A DNA stretch of 64,000 nt, taken from positions 3,029,200 to 3,093,199 of the forward strand of contig OX639973.1 of assembly GCA_951828385.1 (NCBI GenBank), given 5' to 3'. Shown here piece by piece: positions 7,909 to 16,379 of this stretch. The position numbers and the translations under genes are program-made. The stretch is from an uncultured Poribacteria bacterium. Lineage in GTDB: Bacteria > Poribacteria > WGA-4E > WGA-3G. Within the stretch, counting starts at the first letter, position 1, and each line of letters starts with the position of its first letter. The notes under the pieces were generated by a model that ran no database searches, was not told the DNA's origin, and worked only from the letters and a program-made list of their open reading frames with translations.

Positions 7909-10038
7909 TTACTTCCGTATGATCATTTTACGGGAAGCCGTGAAATCATCAGCAGTGAACGTATAGAAATAGATACCACTCGCCACAGATTCCCCCAACG
8001 CATTCCGGCCATCCCAATAGGCAGCACGGGATTTGCTATGATACACACCTGCAGACAAGTGCCCGAAATTCAACGTCCGAACAAGCTTCCCATCCGTGGA
8101 ATGGATGAAAATAATAACCTTCGCCGGTTTTGACAATTGATACGGTATCCACGTCTCTGGATTGAATGGATTTGGGTAGTTTGCCAGCAGTGCTGTCTCT
8201 TGTGGTAATGCTTCCGCGAGGGTCAAGGTGGCTAAGAGTTGTTCTAAGACGGCAATCCCCTTTTGTGTGTGTGGTTCCCATCTATCAAGTTGCTTGGCGA
8301 GTTGTATCCATTGTGCAAGTTTCTCGGCAGAGAGATAAGTTATCCCAATTGATTTTTCTTTAAGTGTGGGTGCGGCTGCAGCAGCGTCAATTCCCGCTGC
8401 GACAGCGACCAAGTCTGACACATTAACGATCCCATCGCCGTTGACATCTGGATAGATGTCGGAACCGGCGGAATCCGCGAAATTAGGATTGTGAAAGTTG
8501 GATGCAACTAAGGTAAGGTCTATCACGTTTACGACTCCATCACGATTCACGTCTACTGACATGATGACTGAGTCTGTGTGATATTCCTCCAAGTTTCCTA
8601 TTAACCCGGCGATGGGTGAGAAATTTGTTATCTGATTTTCACTAATATCTAACACGGTGAGATTTATCAGATTTTTGAGCGGGGACACATCCGATATCAG
8701 GTTGTCCCGAAGGTCAAGTTCCACCAAGTTTAGCAGGGCACTAAGAGGTGATAAATCTGATACCTTGTTGCCATCAAGATCCAGGACTGTCAGTCTTGTC
8801 ATATTTGTGAGTGCGGACAGGTCGGATATGTTGTTGTCGTCAAGATCTAAATCTTCTATATTTCTGCAGTTCCTGATAGGTGATATATCTGATATTTGAT
8901 TATCGTGAAGATCCAGAATTTTCAGGTAGCCCATACGGCTGAGGGCTGATATATCTGATATCCGGTTTTCATCGAGGTCCAGATTTCTCAGTCGTATTGA
9001 ATTTTGGAGAGGCGATATATCTGATATTTGGTTGGCATCAAGATCCAACACAGTTAAGTGTCCGAAGGAATTGAATGAAGATATATCCGATATCTGGTTT
9101 TTGTGCAGTTTCAGGACTCCCAGTCCCGTCAGATTTTCGAGAGAAGATACATCTGATATCTGGTTGTTGTGGGCATCTAAGCGCCACAGCTTTATCAAAT
9201 CTTTGACAGGTGATATATCTGATATTTGGTTGTCGTCGATATCCAGATTTTTTAGTCTTTTCAAATATTTAAGTGATGATATGTCGGCTATTTGGTTGTC
9301 AGAAAGATCCAGCACGGTAAGATTTATCAAATGTTTGACGGGTGATGCATCCACTATTTCATTCTCATCAAGATCCAGATTGTCCAGTTTTGTCAAATTT
9401 TTCAGTGGCGACATATCTGGTACCTTGTTGGTTTCAAGATCCAGGTATGTCAGGTTTATCAAACCTTCGAGTGGAGACACGTCCGATATCATGAGATTGT
9501 ATCCAAGTCGCAGATATGTAAGTTTTGTCAAATTTTTCAGTGGCGACATATCTGATACCCGATTACCTCTAAGATTTAGTGAGGTGAGGTTTGTTAAACC
9601 TTGGAGTGCAGATATATCTGATATCTTCCGATAGTTACGTAGAAGGTCATGTCGATAGAGATCGATCAGGGTGAGATTTGTTAAACCTTTAAGGGGTGAT
9701 ATATCCACTATCCGATTGCGGGCGAGATGCAGCTCTGTTAGATTAATAGCAAACTCAATCCCAGTTAGATCGAAAATGCGGGATTCGGATGCCTCAAGGA
9801 ATTTCAGGTGTGCCATTTCCGCTTGAGTGATATCTGCCCCTACTTCTTTGCCGAGTGTCAACTCAATAGCACTGCGAAGACCGGAGTCCGGTATATTCAC
9901 AATCTGTGCGGTTGCCATCTGATGTGGTACCCAAAAGAGCACACACCCTGTAAAAATCAGTCTGATAACATGCGCGAGTCCGAGGTTCGGTTTTGAAGGC
10001 AATGTGTGCGTTGATGTAATATGTGTGAAAAATTTCAA
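7909..10038 (-). CDS. Secreted leucine-rich-repeat protein with dockerin-like repeats and C-terminal sorting-type domain
   Basis: A 709-residue surface or secreted protein. After a signal peptide ending near ATAQ (residue 45), there are about 18 to 20 internalin-type 22-residue repeats (consensus NLTxLDLxxNxISDISPLKNL, residues about 70-490). Then come two calcium-loop repeats, DVNRDGVVNVIDL and DVNGDGIVNVSDL, like dockerin type I. The end carries NYPNPFNPETWIPYQL followed by a FlgD/T9SS-sorting-like beta domain ending KMIIRK. LRRs of this class bind proteins, so adhesion to host or neighbour cells is plausible but inferred. It is paralogous to the next gene. The repeated codons create long meaningless open frames on the plus strand. 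Confidence 0.88.
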   Translation of the reverse strand: MKFFTHITSTHTLPSKPNLGLAHVIRLIFTGCVLFWVPHQMATAQIVNIPDSGLRSAIELTLGKEVGADITQAEMAHLKFLEASESRIFDLTGIEFAINLTELHLARNRIVDISPLKGLTNLTLIDLYRHDLLRNYRKISDISALQGLTNLTSLNLRGNRVSDMSPLKNLTKLTYLRLGYNLMISDVSPLEGLINLTYLDLETNKVPDMSPLKNLTKLDNLDLDENEIVDASPVKHLINLTVLDLSDNQIADISSLKYLKRLKNLDIDDNQISDISPVKDLIKLWRLDAHNNQISDVSSLENLTGLGVLKLHKNQISDISSFNSFGHLTVLDLDANQISDISPLQNSIRLRNLDLDENRISDISALSRMGYLKILDLHDNQISDISPIRNCRNIEDLDLDDNNISDLSALTNMTRLTVLDLDGNKVSDLSPLSALLNLVELDLRDNLISDVSPLKNLINLTVLDISENQITNFSPIAGLIGNLEEYHTDSVIMSVDVNRDGVVNVIDLTLVASNFHNPNFADSAGSDIYPDVNGDGIVNVSDLVAVAAGIDAAAAAPTLKEKSIGITYLSAEKLAQWIQLAKQLDRWEPHTQKGIAVLEQLLATLTLAEALPQETALLANYPNPFNPETWIPYQLSKPAKVIIFIHSTDGKLVRTLNFGHLSAGVYHSKSRAAYWDGRNALGESVASGIYFYTFTADDFTASRKMIIRK

Positions 10039-10171
10039 AAGATGTCTACTCCCTTATTTTTCTGAGTTTGTGTCGCGTGTGCTCACCACGACGTTCGAGA
10101 ATATAGAAGATGCTCCTACCTTACCTTTGTTTTCAAAAGAATTCGGGTACTTGGACAGACATAGTTTGGTA

Positions 10172-11962
10172 TTACTTCCGAATAATCATCTTTCGGGTAG
10201 CCGTGAAATCACCAGCAGTGAGCGTATAGAAATAGACGGCACTCGCGACAGATTCACCGCACTCGTTCCGACCATCCCAATACGCTGCACGGGATTTGTT
10301 GTGATAAACACCAGCAGCCAATTGTCCTAACGACAACGTCCGCACTAGGTTTCCATCCGCAGAATGGATGGAAATGTTAACTACTGCGGGTTTTGCCAAC
10401 TGATAGGGTATCCAAGTCTCAGGATTAAAGGGGTTCGGGTAGTTCGCCAGCAATGCTGTTTCTTTGGGGTGTGCTTCCAAGAAGGTGAGAGTTAACAAGA
10501 GTTGTTCAAGGACAGTAATTCCCTTTTGTAGATAGGGTGCTTGTGTATTAAGCCGCTTAGCAAGCCGTATCCAGTGTGTAAGTTTCTTGGCAGAGAGGTT
10601 GGCTCTCTCGGCTGAGTTTTCGTTGAGCGTCGGTGCGGCTGCATCGGGGTTTATCTCCGCAGCGACAGCGACCAAATCTGATACATCTACAATTCTATCA
10701 CCATTAATATCCGGATAGATGTTAAAACTCGCGTAATCCGCAAAGTCTGGATTGCGATAGTTGATGGCAACCAAGACGAGGTCTGTCACATCCACAATTC
10801 CATCACGGTTTACATCCTCCGGTTTGATAACGGAAGTTGTTTGGTTGCTGGAATCATATTTTTTCAGATTCGCTATCAATCCGACGAGCGGTGAAAAATC
10901 GGATATACGGTTGTCGCTAAGATCTAGGACCGTCAGGTTTATCAACCCTTTGAGAGGCGACACATCTGATATTTTATTGCTGTGGAGATCTAATTTTGTA
11001 AGAGTCGTCAAATCTTTGAGAGGGGACAGATCCGATATTTGGTTCTCGTGCAGCATTAGGACCCTCAGATTTGTCAAATCTTTGAGAGGGGACAGATCCG
11101 ATATCTGATTCTCGTGCAATCTCAGGACCCTCAGGTTTATCAAATCTTTAAGCAAAGATATATCTGCTATGCCATTGCCGTGAAGATTGATGGATGTTAG
11201 ATTTGTTAAATTTGTAAGAGGGGACAGATCCGATATACGGTTGTCGTTAATATTCAAGAATGTGAGCGTCGTTAAATCTTTAAGTGGAGTCATGTCCGAT
11301 ATATTGTTATCGTCAAGGTGCAGTTCTGTTAAATTCGGCAAATCTTTAAGAGGGGACAGATCCGATATACGGTTGTCGTCAAGATTCAGAAATGTGAGTG
11401 TTGTCAGGTCTTTAAGTGGGGATAGGTCCGATATGTTATTGTACCCTATATGTAGAAATGTGAGTGTTGCCAAATCTTTGAGTGGGGACATATCCGATAT
11501 TGTGTTACCTCTGAGAGACAGGTGTCTCAGATTCGTTAGATTTTTGAGTGGGGATATATCTGATATTTTTTTGTTGCGGTGCAGATCCAATTCTATTAGA
11601 TTTGTCAAACCTTTCAGGGATACCAGATCCGATATTTCGTTAAGGCCGAGGTGCAGCTTTGTCAAGTTTGTAGCAAACTCAAGACCTATTAGATTGCGAA
11701 TGCCGGATCCAACTGCCTCAAGCGACTCTAAACTTGCCATCTCTACTTGTGTGATGTCAGCACCTATGTCCTTACCTAGTGTTAACTCAAGAGCAGCGCG
11801 GAGGTTGGGATCTGGAATATGGACTACTTGTGCGGTTGCTGTCTGATGTGGTATCAGAAAGAACGCGCATGTAATGAGAGTTGGGATGACGACGCTAGCA
11901 ATTCTTGAGGTCTGGCTTAAGAACGGTGTATGCATTAATTCAGCACATGTGAACACTTTCAA
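10172..11962 (-). CDS. Secreted leucine-rich-repeat protein, paralogue of the neighbouring LRR gene
   Basis: A 596-residue protein with the same order of parts as the 7909-10038 product: signal peptide ending ATAQ, about 14 to 15 LRRs (SDLSPLKDLTTLTFLNL type), two dockerin-like DVNRDGIVDVTDL/DINGDRIVDVSDL loops, and the C-terminal NYPNPFNPETWIPYQL block ending KMIIRK. The shorter length comes from fewer LRR units, as expected from unequal repeat exchange. Several LRR units are nearly identical at DNA level (for example around 11000-11130), so recombination within the array looks recent. Predicted extracellular protein-binding role; the ligand is unknown. Confidence 0.88.
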   Translation of the reverse strand: MKVFTCAELMHTPFLSQTSRIASVVIPTLITCAFFLIPHQTATAQVVHIPDPNLRAALELTLGKDIGADITQVEMASLESLEAVGSGIRNLIGLEFATNLTKLHLGLNEISDLVSLKGLTNLIELDLHRNKKISDISPLKNLTNLRHLSLRGNTISDMSPLKDLATLTFLHIGYNNISDLSPLKDLTTLTFLNLDDNRISDLSPLKDLPNLTELHLDDNNISDMTPLKDLTTLTFLNINDNRISDLSPLTNLTNLTSINLHGNGIADISLLKDLINLRVLRLHENQISDLSPLKDLTNLRVLMLHENQISDLSPLKDLTTLTKLDLHSNKISDVSPLKGLINLTVLDLSDNRISDFSPLVGLIANLKKYDSSNQTTSVIKPEDVNRDGIVDVTDLVLVAINYRNPDFADYASFNIYPDINGDRIVDVSDLVAVAAEINPDAAAPTLNENSAERANLSAKKLTHWIRLAKRLNTQAPYLQKGITVLEQLLLTLTFLEAHPKETALLANYPNPFNPETWIPYQLAKPAVVNISIHSADGNLVRTLSLGQLAAGVYHNKSRAAYWDGRNECGESVASAVYFYTLTAGDFTATRKMIIRK

Positions 11963-11998
11963 AAAATTTATACTCCTTCAAATAAGCAATAGCGGGAG

Positions 11999-12058
11999 AT
12001 TCTGAAGATTGGAAGGCGGAACAAATGGACCCATTTGCTACCTTCCAATCTTCAGAAT
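11999..12058. repeat. Strong nested hairpin between lamin-tail and LRR genes
   Basis: A perfect 18-bp inverted repeat (11999-12016 with 12041-12058, beginning ATTCTGAAGATTGGAAGG) encloses a second perfect one (CAAATGG 12022-12028 with CCATTTG 12031-12037). Arms and loop form a long cruciform or RNA stem. There is no U tract, so it may be a mobile palindromic repeat or processing site rather than a simple terminator. Confidence 0.7.
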
Positions 12059-12133
12059 TCTATTTGACAAATCCGGTTGGTTACTTCAGGAACTCAGGCT
12101 TCACTGAAGCAATTTCAGGTAGTTACTGGGGTT

Positions 12134-12802
12134 CTAATTTGCCATGTTTTGCGCACCAGGAGTTGCCTGTACAATTTGAAAATCACCGGTACCATCGGGC
12201 AAGCGTCCGTAAGCAACATCTGTCTCCTGCTCCCCAAATGTAACGCTATCCAGCACTTGATTGCCATTTGCATCGGTATCGACGAACAGGGCAACTTCCC
12301 CCCCTTTAGACAGTTTGAAATCAGCATGCAGCCCTTCTGGATCATCTATGTCTTCATCTAACCAGACAATCAAGTATCCATTTGCTGGAATTTCGGTGTT
12401 TTCGGGGAATACCCACTTTGTGGGCTCGTCTTCTTTGTCAGAAAGATACATTCCAGTGAGCAGCACAGCACTATCAGTGCGGTTGTACAACTCAAGCCAG
12501 TCGTCATAGTCTCCTTGCGGGTCGGCGATGGTATTGTCGTTATCTGCCATCAACTCGTTTATAACGACGGAGGGTCCTGTCACCATATCAGTGGCATCCG
12601 TTGTGTCAGTGGTATCCGTCGTGTCAGTAGCATCCGTTGTGTCAGTGGCATCTGTCGTGTCAGTGGCATCTGTTGTGTCAGTGGCATCTGTCGTGTCTTC
12701 ACCTGGCATCATCGGTCCTGCCATTTGTTGGGCCCGCTCACAAGACACAAAAGTAATGCAACTCATCAAAATAACAACCAGACATATTTGAAATTTTAAC
12801 AT
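12134..12802 (-). CDS. Lamin-tail-domain lipoprotein with Thr/Asp repeat linker
   Basis: A 222-residue protein. A short signal peptide ends in the lipobox CITFVSC (Cys near residue 21), suggesting a lipid anchor. Residues about 35-70 are a low-complexity run of TTDATD units, encoded by an 18-bp tandem repeat. The C-terminal half (from VVINELMADN near residue 77) matches the lamin tail domain: WLELYN, YLSDKEDEPTKW, NGYLIVW and GEVALF segments. LTDs in bacteria occur on secreted or surface proteins and are thought to act in binding. A ribosome site (AAAGGAC) precedes the ATG at 12802. It lies between the LRR genes and the glycosyltransferase; no enzymatic role is apparent. Confidence 0.8.
   Translation of the reverse strand: MLKFQICLVVILMSCITFVSCERAQQMAGPMMPGEDTTDATDTTDATDTTDATDTTDATDTTDTTDTTDATDMVTGPSVVINELMADNDNTIADPQGDYDDWLELYNRTDSAVLLTGMYLSDKEDEPTKWVFPENTEIPANGYLIVWLDEDIDDPEGLHADFKLSKGGEVALFVDTDANGNQVLDSVTFGEQETDVAYGRLPDGTGDFQIVQATPGAQNMAN
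12590..12697. repeat. 18-bp tandem repeat, six copies, in the lipoprotein linker
   Basis: Six consecutive 18-bp units of the form AGTGGCATCTGTTGTGTC, with scattered C/T changes, encode the TTDATD linker on the minus strand. The array keeps the reading frame when units are gained or lost. It could therefore vary in length between strains. Confidence 0.9.
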
Positions 12803-13131
12803 AGTTAATGTCCTTTATTTTTAAGTTGTATAAGCAATATTAGGAAACAAATTTTAGGTTTCAAGGAAAGGTGGAAAAAGGAAGGAAACCGGAAGAAACA
12901 CTGTATCCGCTATCTTCCACACTTTCCAACTTCCAAATTTCCAACATGAAGGGTTCAATATAGAACTGTGTCAAGGAATTATATCACATAAAGAATTATA
13001 CCATATCTGGTCTCAATTTTCAAAAAATTTTATGCTTATCCGCGGTTTTTATTTAAAAGTGTCCCATAAATGGTTTACCGAACTGAAGCAGAGAGGCAGC
13101 GTTTAACAAAATCTGATTTAGGAGAGAGTCT
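12803..13131. other. Intergenic region with imperfect inverted repeat
   Basis: No gene is seen in this 329-bp gap. An imperfect inverted repeat (GGAAAGGTGGAA 12865-12876 against TTCCACACTTTCC 12915-12927) resembles the purine-rich hairpin at 11999-12058. The promoter of the lipoprotein gene should lie in the left part, but no clear consensus is seen. Confidence 0.45.
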
Positions 13132-14334
13132 TTACAAAAATTGTTGATAGACATTCATAATTCTTCCATAGTGAATATCGGCATTAAACTCGGTTTCCAT
13201 CTTTTCGCGACCTATACGTCCCATCTCTACAGCCTCGTTTTTATGTTCAGCCATCCACGACAGACGCTCTCGTAGTTCTTCTTCTCCGCCTGACGGTACA
13301 AGAAATCCATCAACACCATCCACAATAAGCTCTGGAATCCCACCGATATCGGCACCAATGACCGGTTTCCCGTAAGCATAGGATTCTAAAACAGACATCG
13401 GACAGTTCTCATACCATTCGGAGGGTAAGACTGTACAGATACTATTGCGGATCAGCTCACGGAGTTCATCACCCTGTTTAAAGCCGAGGAGGTGAATATG
13501 TTCAGATCCATTTTGTTCAACAATGCGTTGGACTTCCGGCATCGCTTCGCCATCGCCGACGATATAGAGCGGTACCTGTTTCAGAGGTGCGGCAGCCTCT
13601 ATGAGCGTCAAAATCCCTTTACTCTGATGTACCCTACCGAAGTAAAGCACATATTCTCCGACCGAGAAATTCGGCGTGATGGTGGAAACATCAACAAAGT
13701 TGTGAACGGTCGAGATTTTATTTTTCGGGATACCGTGGGAGATCATCTTTTTTCGGAGGAAATGAGAGACTGAAATGAAATGGTCAAATTTCTCAACAGC
13801 ACCCAGCATTTTAGAGACATAAGACTCGGTAACACTCAACGCTGTGCGAGCGAGTGAGCCCCTATTACATCGTTTTGGGAGCGCGCGCCAAAAATGTTCA
13901 CCGGCACAGGCTTCACAAATCTCATCGTTTGAGAGATGATTATAGACCGGGCACGTCAATTTATACTCATGTAATGTCTGAATGAGCGGGATGCCCGCTG
14001 CCTTGAGTCCACCTAAAATTGAGGCAGTCAGTTTTCCGTAGTAGATGTGAAAATGTGCGAGGTCAATGTCTGTATCATTTAGCAACTGTTGAATTGATTT
14101 AACAGCATCGCGAGAATATAAAAAGCGGAGCAAGTCGCCTACCCCTGGGTGTTCAAAATCTGCCCCACGTGGAAAATAGCGTTCCCATTCAGACGGTTCG
14201 TTTTTAGGACTTGCTGCTGTAAATGGGATGACTTGGTGTCCGTGCTTTTGTAGCAGTTCGGCGAGCGTAAAAAAGTACCGGTCAGAACCGCCGCGAATAT
14301 AGTGGTTTTGCGAGATGTTCAGAATAGTGTGCAT
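13132..14334 (-). CDS. Glycosyltransferase family 4 (GT-B fold)
   Basis: A 400-residue retaining glycosyltransferase. The N-terminal acceptor half begins with the glycine-rich RGGSDRYFFTLAELL near residue 16. The C-terminal donor half has LYFGRVHQSKGI near 228 and the EX7E region ENCPMSVLESYAYGKPVIG near 308, followed by GGIPELI. This is the classic GT4 layout for nucleotide-sugar donors. It acts in the cytoplasm, probably on a lipid-linked or polymer acceptor, and fits with the polysaccharide genes on either side. The start at 14334 has only a weak ribosome site. Confidence 0.88.
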   Translation of the reverse strand: MHTILNISQNHYIRGGSDRYFFTLAELLQKHGHQVIPFTAASPKNEPSEWERYFPRGADFEHPGVGDLLRFLYSRDAVKSIQQLLNDTDIDLAHFHIYYGKLTASILGGLKAAGIPLIQTLHEYKLTCPVYNHLSNDEICEACAGEHFWRALPKRCNRGSLARTALSVTESYVSKMLGAVEKFDHFISVSHFLRKKMISHGIPKNKISTVHNFVDVSTITPNFSVGEYVLYFGRVHQSKGILTLIEAAAPLKQVPLYIVGDGEAMPEVQRIVEQNGSEHIHLLGFKQGDELRELIRNSICTVLPSEWYENCPMSVLESYAYGKPVIGADIGGIPELIVDGVDGFLVPSGGEEELRERLSWMAEHKNEAVEMGRIGREKMETEFNADIHYGRIMNVYQQFL

Positions 14335-14460
14335 TCTGTTACAGCCAATAATGTCGCTTGGGCTTTCAAATGTGAAAGCGATAACCGCTCAGAAATCGTG
14401 GAAAACACATTCAATATGCCAATATCGTAGCATTCCCGGCATAAAATGTCAAGCCGCCAG

Positions 14461-15354
14461 TTATCTCGAAGGCATTCTATAGTATAAAGAATTCACCCAT
14501 TTACCCAACCGTTGCGGGATTGTTGTGAGTTGCGCACGGAAAAGGGCGAGTCCAGCATCATCGGCAATCGGAATAGTCTTCAATTGATAGGGTGAAGCCT
14601 CCACCGTATTCCAGCCTATATCCGTTGTGCGCGCCGATCGGAACCCTGCTGTTTTCACAATCTCAATTTCGCGTTCAGTATAATCGCCGTTGGGATAACT
14701 GAAATGGGAGCACTCAATCCCTAAAAGTTTCTCTAAATCCACCTTGCTCCCAAGAATTTCTTGTCTACATTCGGTTTCGGTACAGTGCGGCAGAATCGGA
14801 TGGAACTGTGTATGCGGTTGAAAGTCCACATCCGCCACCATCTCTTTCATTTCCACGATATTCAGTGCCTGCCTGTCTGGATAAACCTTTTCAGGTTCAA
14901 AATCAGTTGTCCGCTTCAGGTGTGCCAATCGTTTTGCATTCGGCAGTCGTTTCAGTCTTTCTTTTTCTGCCTTGGACTGCCCTTTTATTTTGAACCAGAA
15001 ATGCCGATATGTATTGATAATCTGCGTACAAACAAAGAGTGTCGAACGAATACGGTACTGCTTGAAAAGGTGCAAAAGTTCGATATTACCGGCGTGGCCG
15101 TCGTCGATTGTAATTATAACGCTCTTTGCGGGAATCCGTGAAAAATCCTTCTGGTAGATAGCATCAACCAAGACATCAAGTGAAATAATCGTCCAATGGC
15201 GCGAGAGATAGTCGAGATGTTTAGCGAAGACCTCCGGTTTCGCGTCGTGATACATAAGGATGGCGACTCGATTCCGGCAGAGGAATTCGCGAATGAGGAT
15301 GTGTACGCCTGACAAACAGATGAGGGCTGCCACGATGTTTTTCAGAATTTTCAT
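14461..15354 (-). CDS. Polysaccharide deacetylase (NodB/CE4 domain)
   Basis: A membrane-anchored carbohydrate deacetylase-type protein of about 297 residues. An N-terminal hydrophobic segment (ILKNIVAALICLSGV) precedes the NodB fold. Motifs visible are ILMYHD near residue 32, the metal/base motif TIDDGHAGN (ITIDDGH) near 80, and FSYPNGDY near 218. Such enzymes remove N-acetyl groups from peptidoglycan, chitin-like or biofilm polymers. The ATG at 15354 is preferred over a GTG at 15381. It lies 45 bases downstream of the beta-helix lipoprotein gene, so both may share a transcript. The usual His-x-x-x-His metal pair is not obvious, so activity is uncertain. Confidence 0.8.
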   Translation of the reverse strand: MKILKNIVAALICLSGVHILIREFLCRNRVAILMYHDAKPEVFAKHLDYLSRHWTIISLDVLVDAIYQKDFSRIPAKSVIITIDDGHAGNIELLHLFKQYRIRSTLFVCTQIINTYRHFWFKIKGQSKAEKERLKRLPNAKRLAHLKRTTDFEPEKVYPDRQALNIVEMKEMVADVDFQPHTQFHPILPHCTETECRQEILGSKVDLEKLLGIECSHFSYPNGDYTEREIEIVKTAGFRSARTTDIGWNTVEASPYQLKTIPIADDAGLALFRAQLTTIPQRLGKWVNSLYYRMPSR

Positions 15355-15399
15355 TTTCCTTGTGGTGCTTGTGAACAACACACAGCGTGGGTTCTCCGA

Positions 15400-16302
15400 C
15401 TATTTTAATCCAGTGAGGAGCGTCGGATATGGAAAACCTGCCTCGGCTATTCGGGTCTCCGCAAACGGTTCATAAAGAACTGTGCCTATTTGCTTCGCGA
15501 TTAACCCCGGATCAGCACCATCTATAATGACATCCGCTATTTCAATAGGATCTGTACTCCCCCACCAATTGTTGGCTACCGCAAGATCAAATTTTACATT
15601 CAAGCGGAGTGCAAAGACATTCGCATTCAGGTTGTTGTGTCGGATGGTAGACTGGACATTTTCACAAAAGATACCGGTTTCGTTCTTAGCAATATTATTA
15701 TTTTCAATTCGCGGAAGTGTTTGCCGCCCGACTGTGCTAATCCCGATGTCGTTGTCAATAATATCGTTGTATCGAATGTGGGCATCACTACCATCTAAAG
15801 CGATAGCTGTTTCGTTGAAACGGAGTGTACACTCTGCTACAGTAGGCGATGTCGTCTTGATGTCCAGAGCGATCGTGGCATATTCTATAACTGCCCCTCT
15901 GATAAAACTTTCTAAATCGTGTGTATGGTCAAAGAAGATACCGTTCCAATCTCCCGAAGCAGGGCCGATATTGTCAGATGTAAGATGTACAAGTTGGGTT
16001 ACCCGCGAAGGTGTGCCAATTTTTAGGATACCTTTTACGGTGACGAGCGCGTTTCGCCCAAATTTAACAGTGGTACCCGGTGAAATGTTGAGGGTTATAT
16101 CTCGCGGAATTTCCAACGTGCCATTTACAATATACGTCTTCTCAGGCTCCCACGTTTCATTCTCGGTCAGTCGATAGTTTTCAAGCACGACTTCGGAGAT
16201 ATTTTCGGGTGTGACAGGATTGGAAGTCTCTTGCGGCGGACATCCGGTACCTACTAAACTCAGTCCCAAAATTAACAAGCAATATATGAATCGAATTTCC
16301 AT
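15400..16302 (-). CDS. Right-handed beta-helix lipoprotein (NosD/pectate-lyase-like)
   Basis: A protein of about 300 residues with a lipoprotein signal (lipobox LVGTGC, Cys near residue 20) followed by repeating short strands typical of a parallel beta-helix: NITLNISPGTTVKFG, GTPSRVTQLVHLTSDN, NNIAKNETGIFCEN, RHNNLNANVF. The WWGSTDP segment near the end is common in bacterial beta-helix domains attached to polysaccharide-handling proteins. The ATG at 16302 is chosen because the signal peptide starts there; an in-frame upstream start at 16353 would add a non-signal extension. It may bind or modify exopolysaccharide in the envelope. No catalytic residues can be assigned. Confidence 0.78.
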   Translation of the reverse strand: MEIRFIYCLLILGLSLVGTGCPPQETSNPVTPENISEVVLENYRLTENETWEPEKTYIVNGTLEIPRDITLNISPGTTVKFGRNALVTVKGILKIGTPSRVTQLVHLTSDNIGPASGDWNGIFFDHTHDLESFIRGAVIEYATIALDIKTTSPTVAECTLRFNETAIALDGSDAHIRYNDIIDNDIGISTVGRQTLPRIENNNIAKNETGIFCENVQSTIRHNNLNANVFALRLNVKFDLAVANNWWGSTDPIEIADVIIDGADPGLIAKQIGTVLYEPFAETRIAEAGFPYPTLLTGLK

Positions 16303-16379
16303 TTTCGTATGTATTATTTCAGCAAAATCCCTATTTTGTAAGGTTTGTTGCAATCTTCAAAGATTTTCATCAAAAAACT

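Noticed and set aside
9032-9634. Long open frame on the plus strand opposite the LRR gene (also 11187-11846)
   Set aside because: It mirrors the 22-residue LRR period on the opposite strand and has only repetitive SDISDIWL-like content; it is a shadow of the real gene.
12590-12697. Possible CRISPR array
   Set aside because: The 18-bp units are directly adjacent with no spacers and encode a protein linker.
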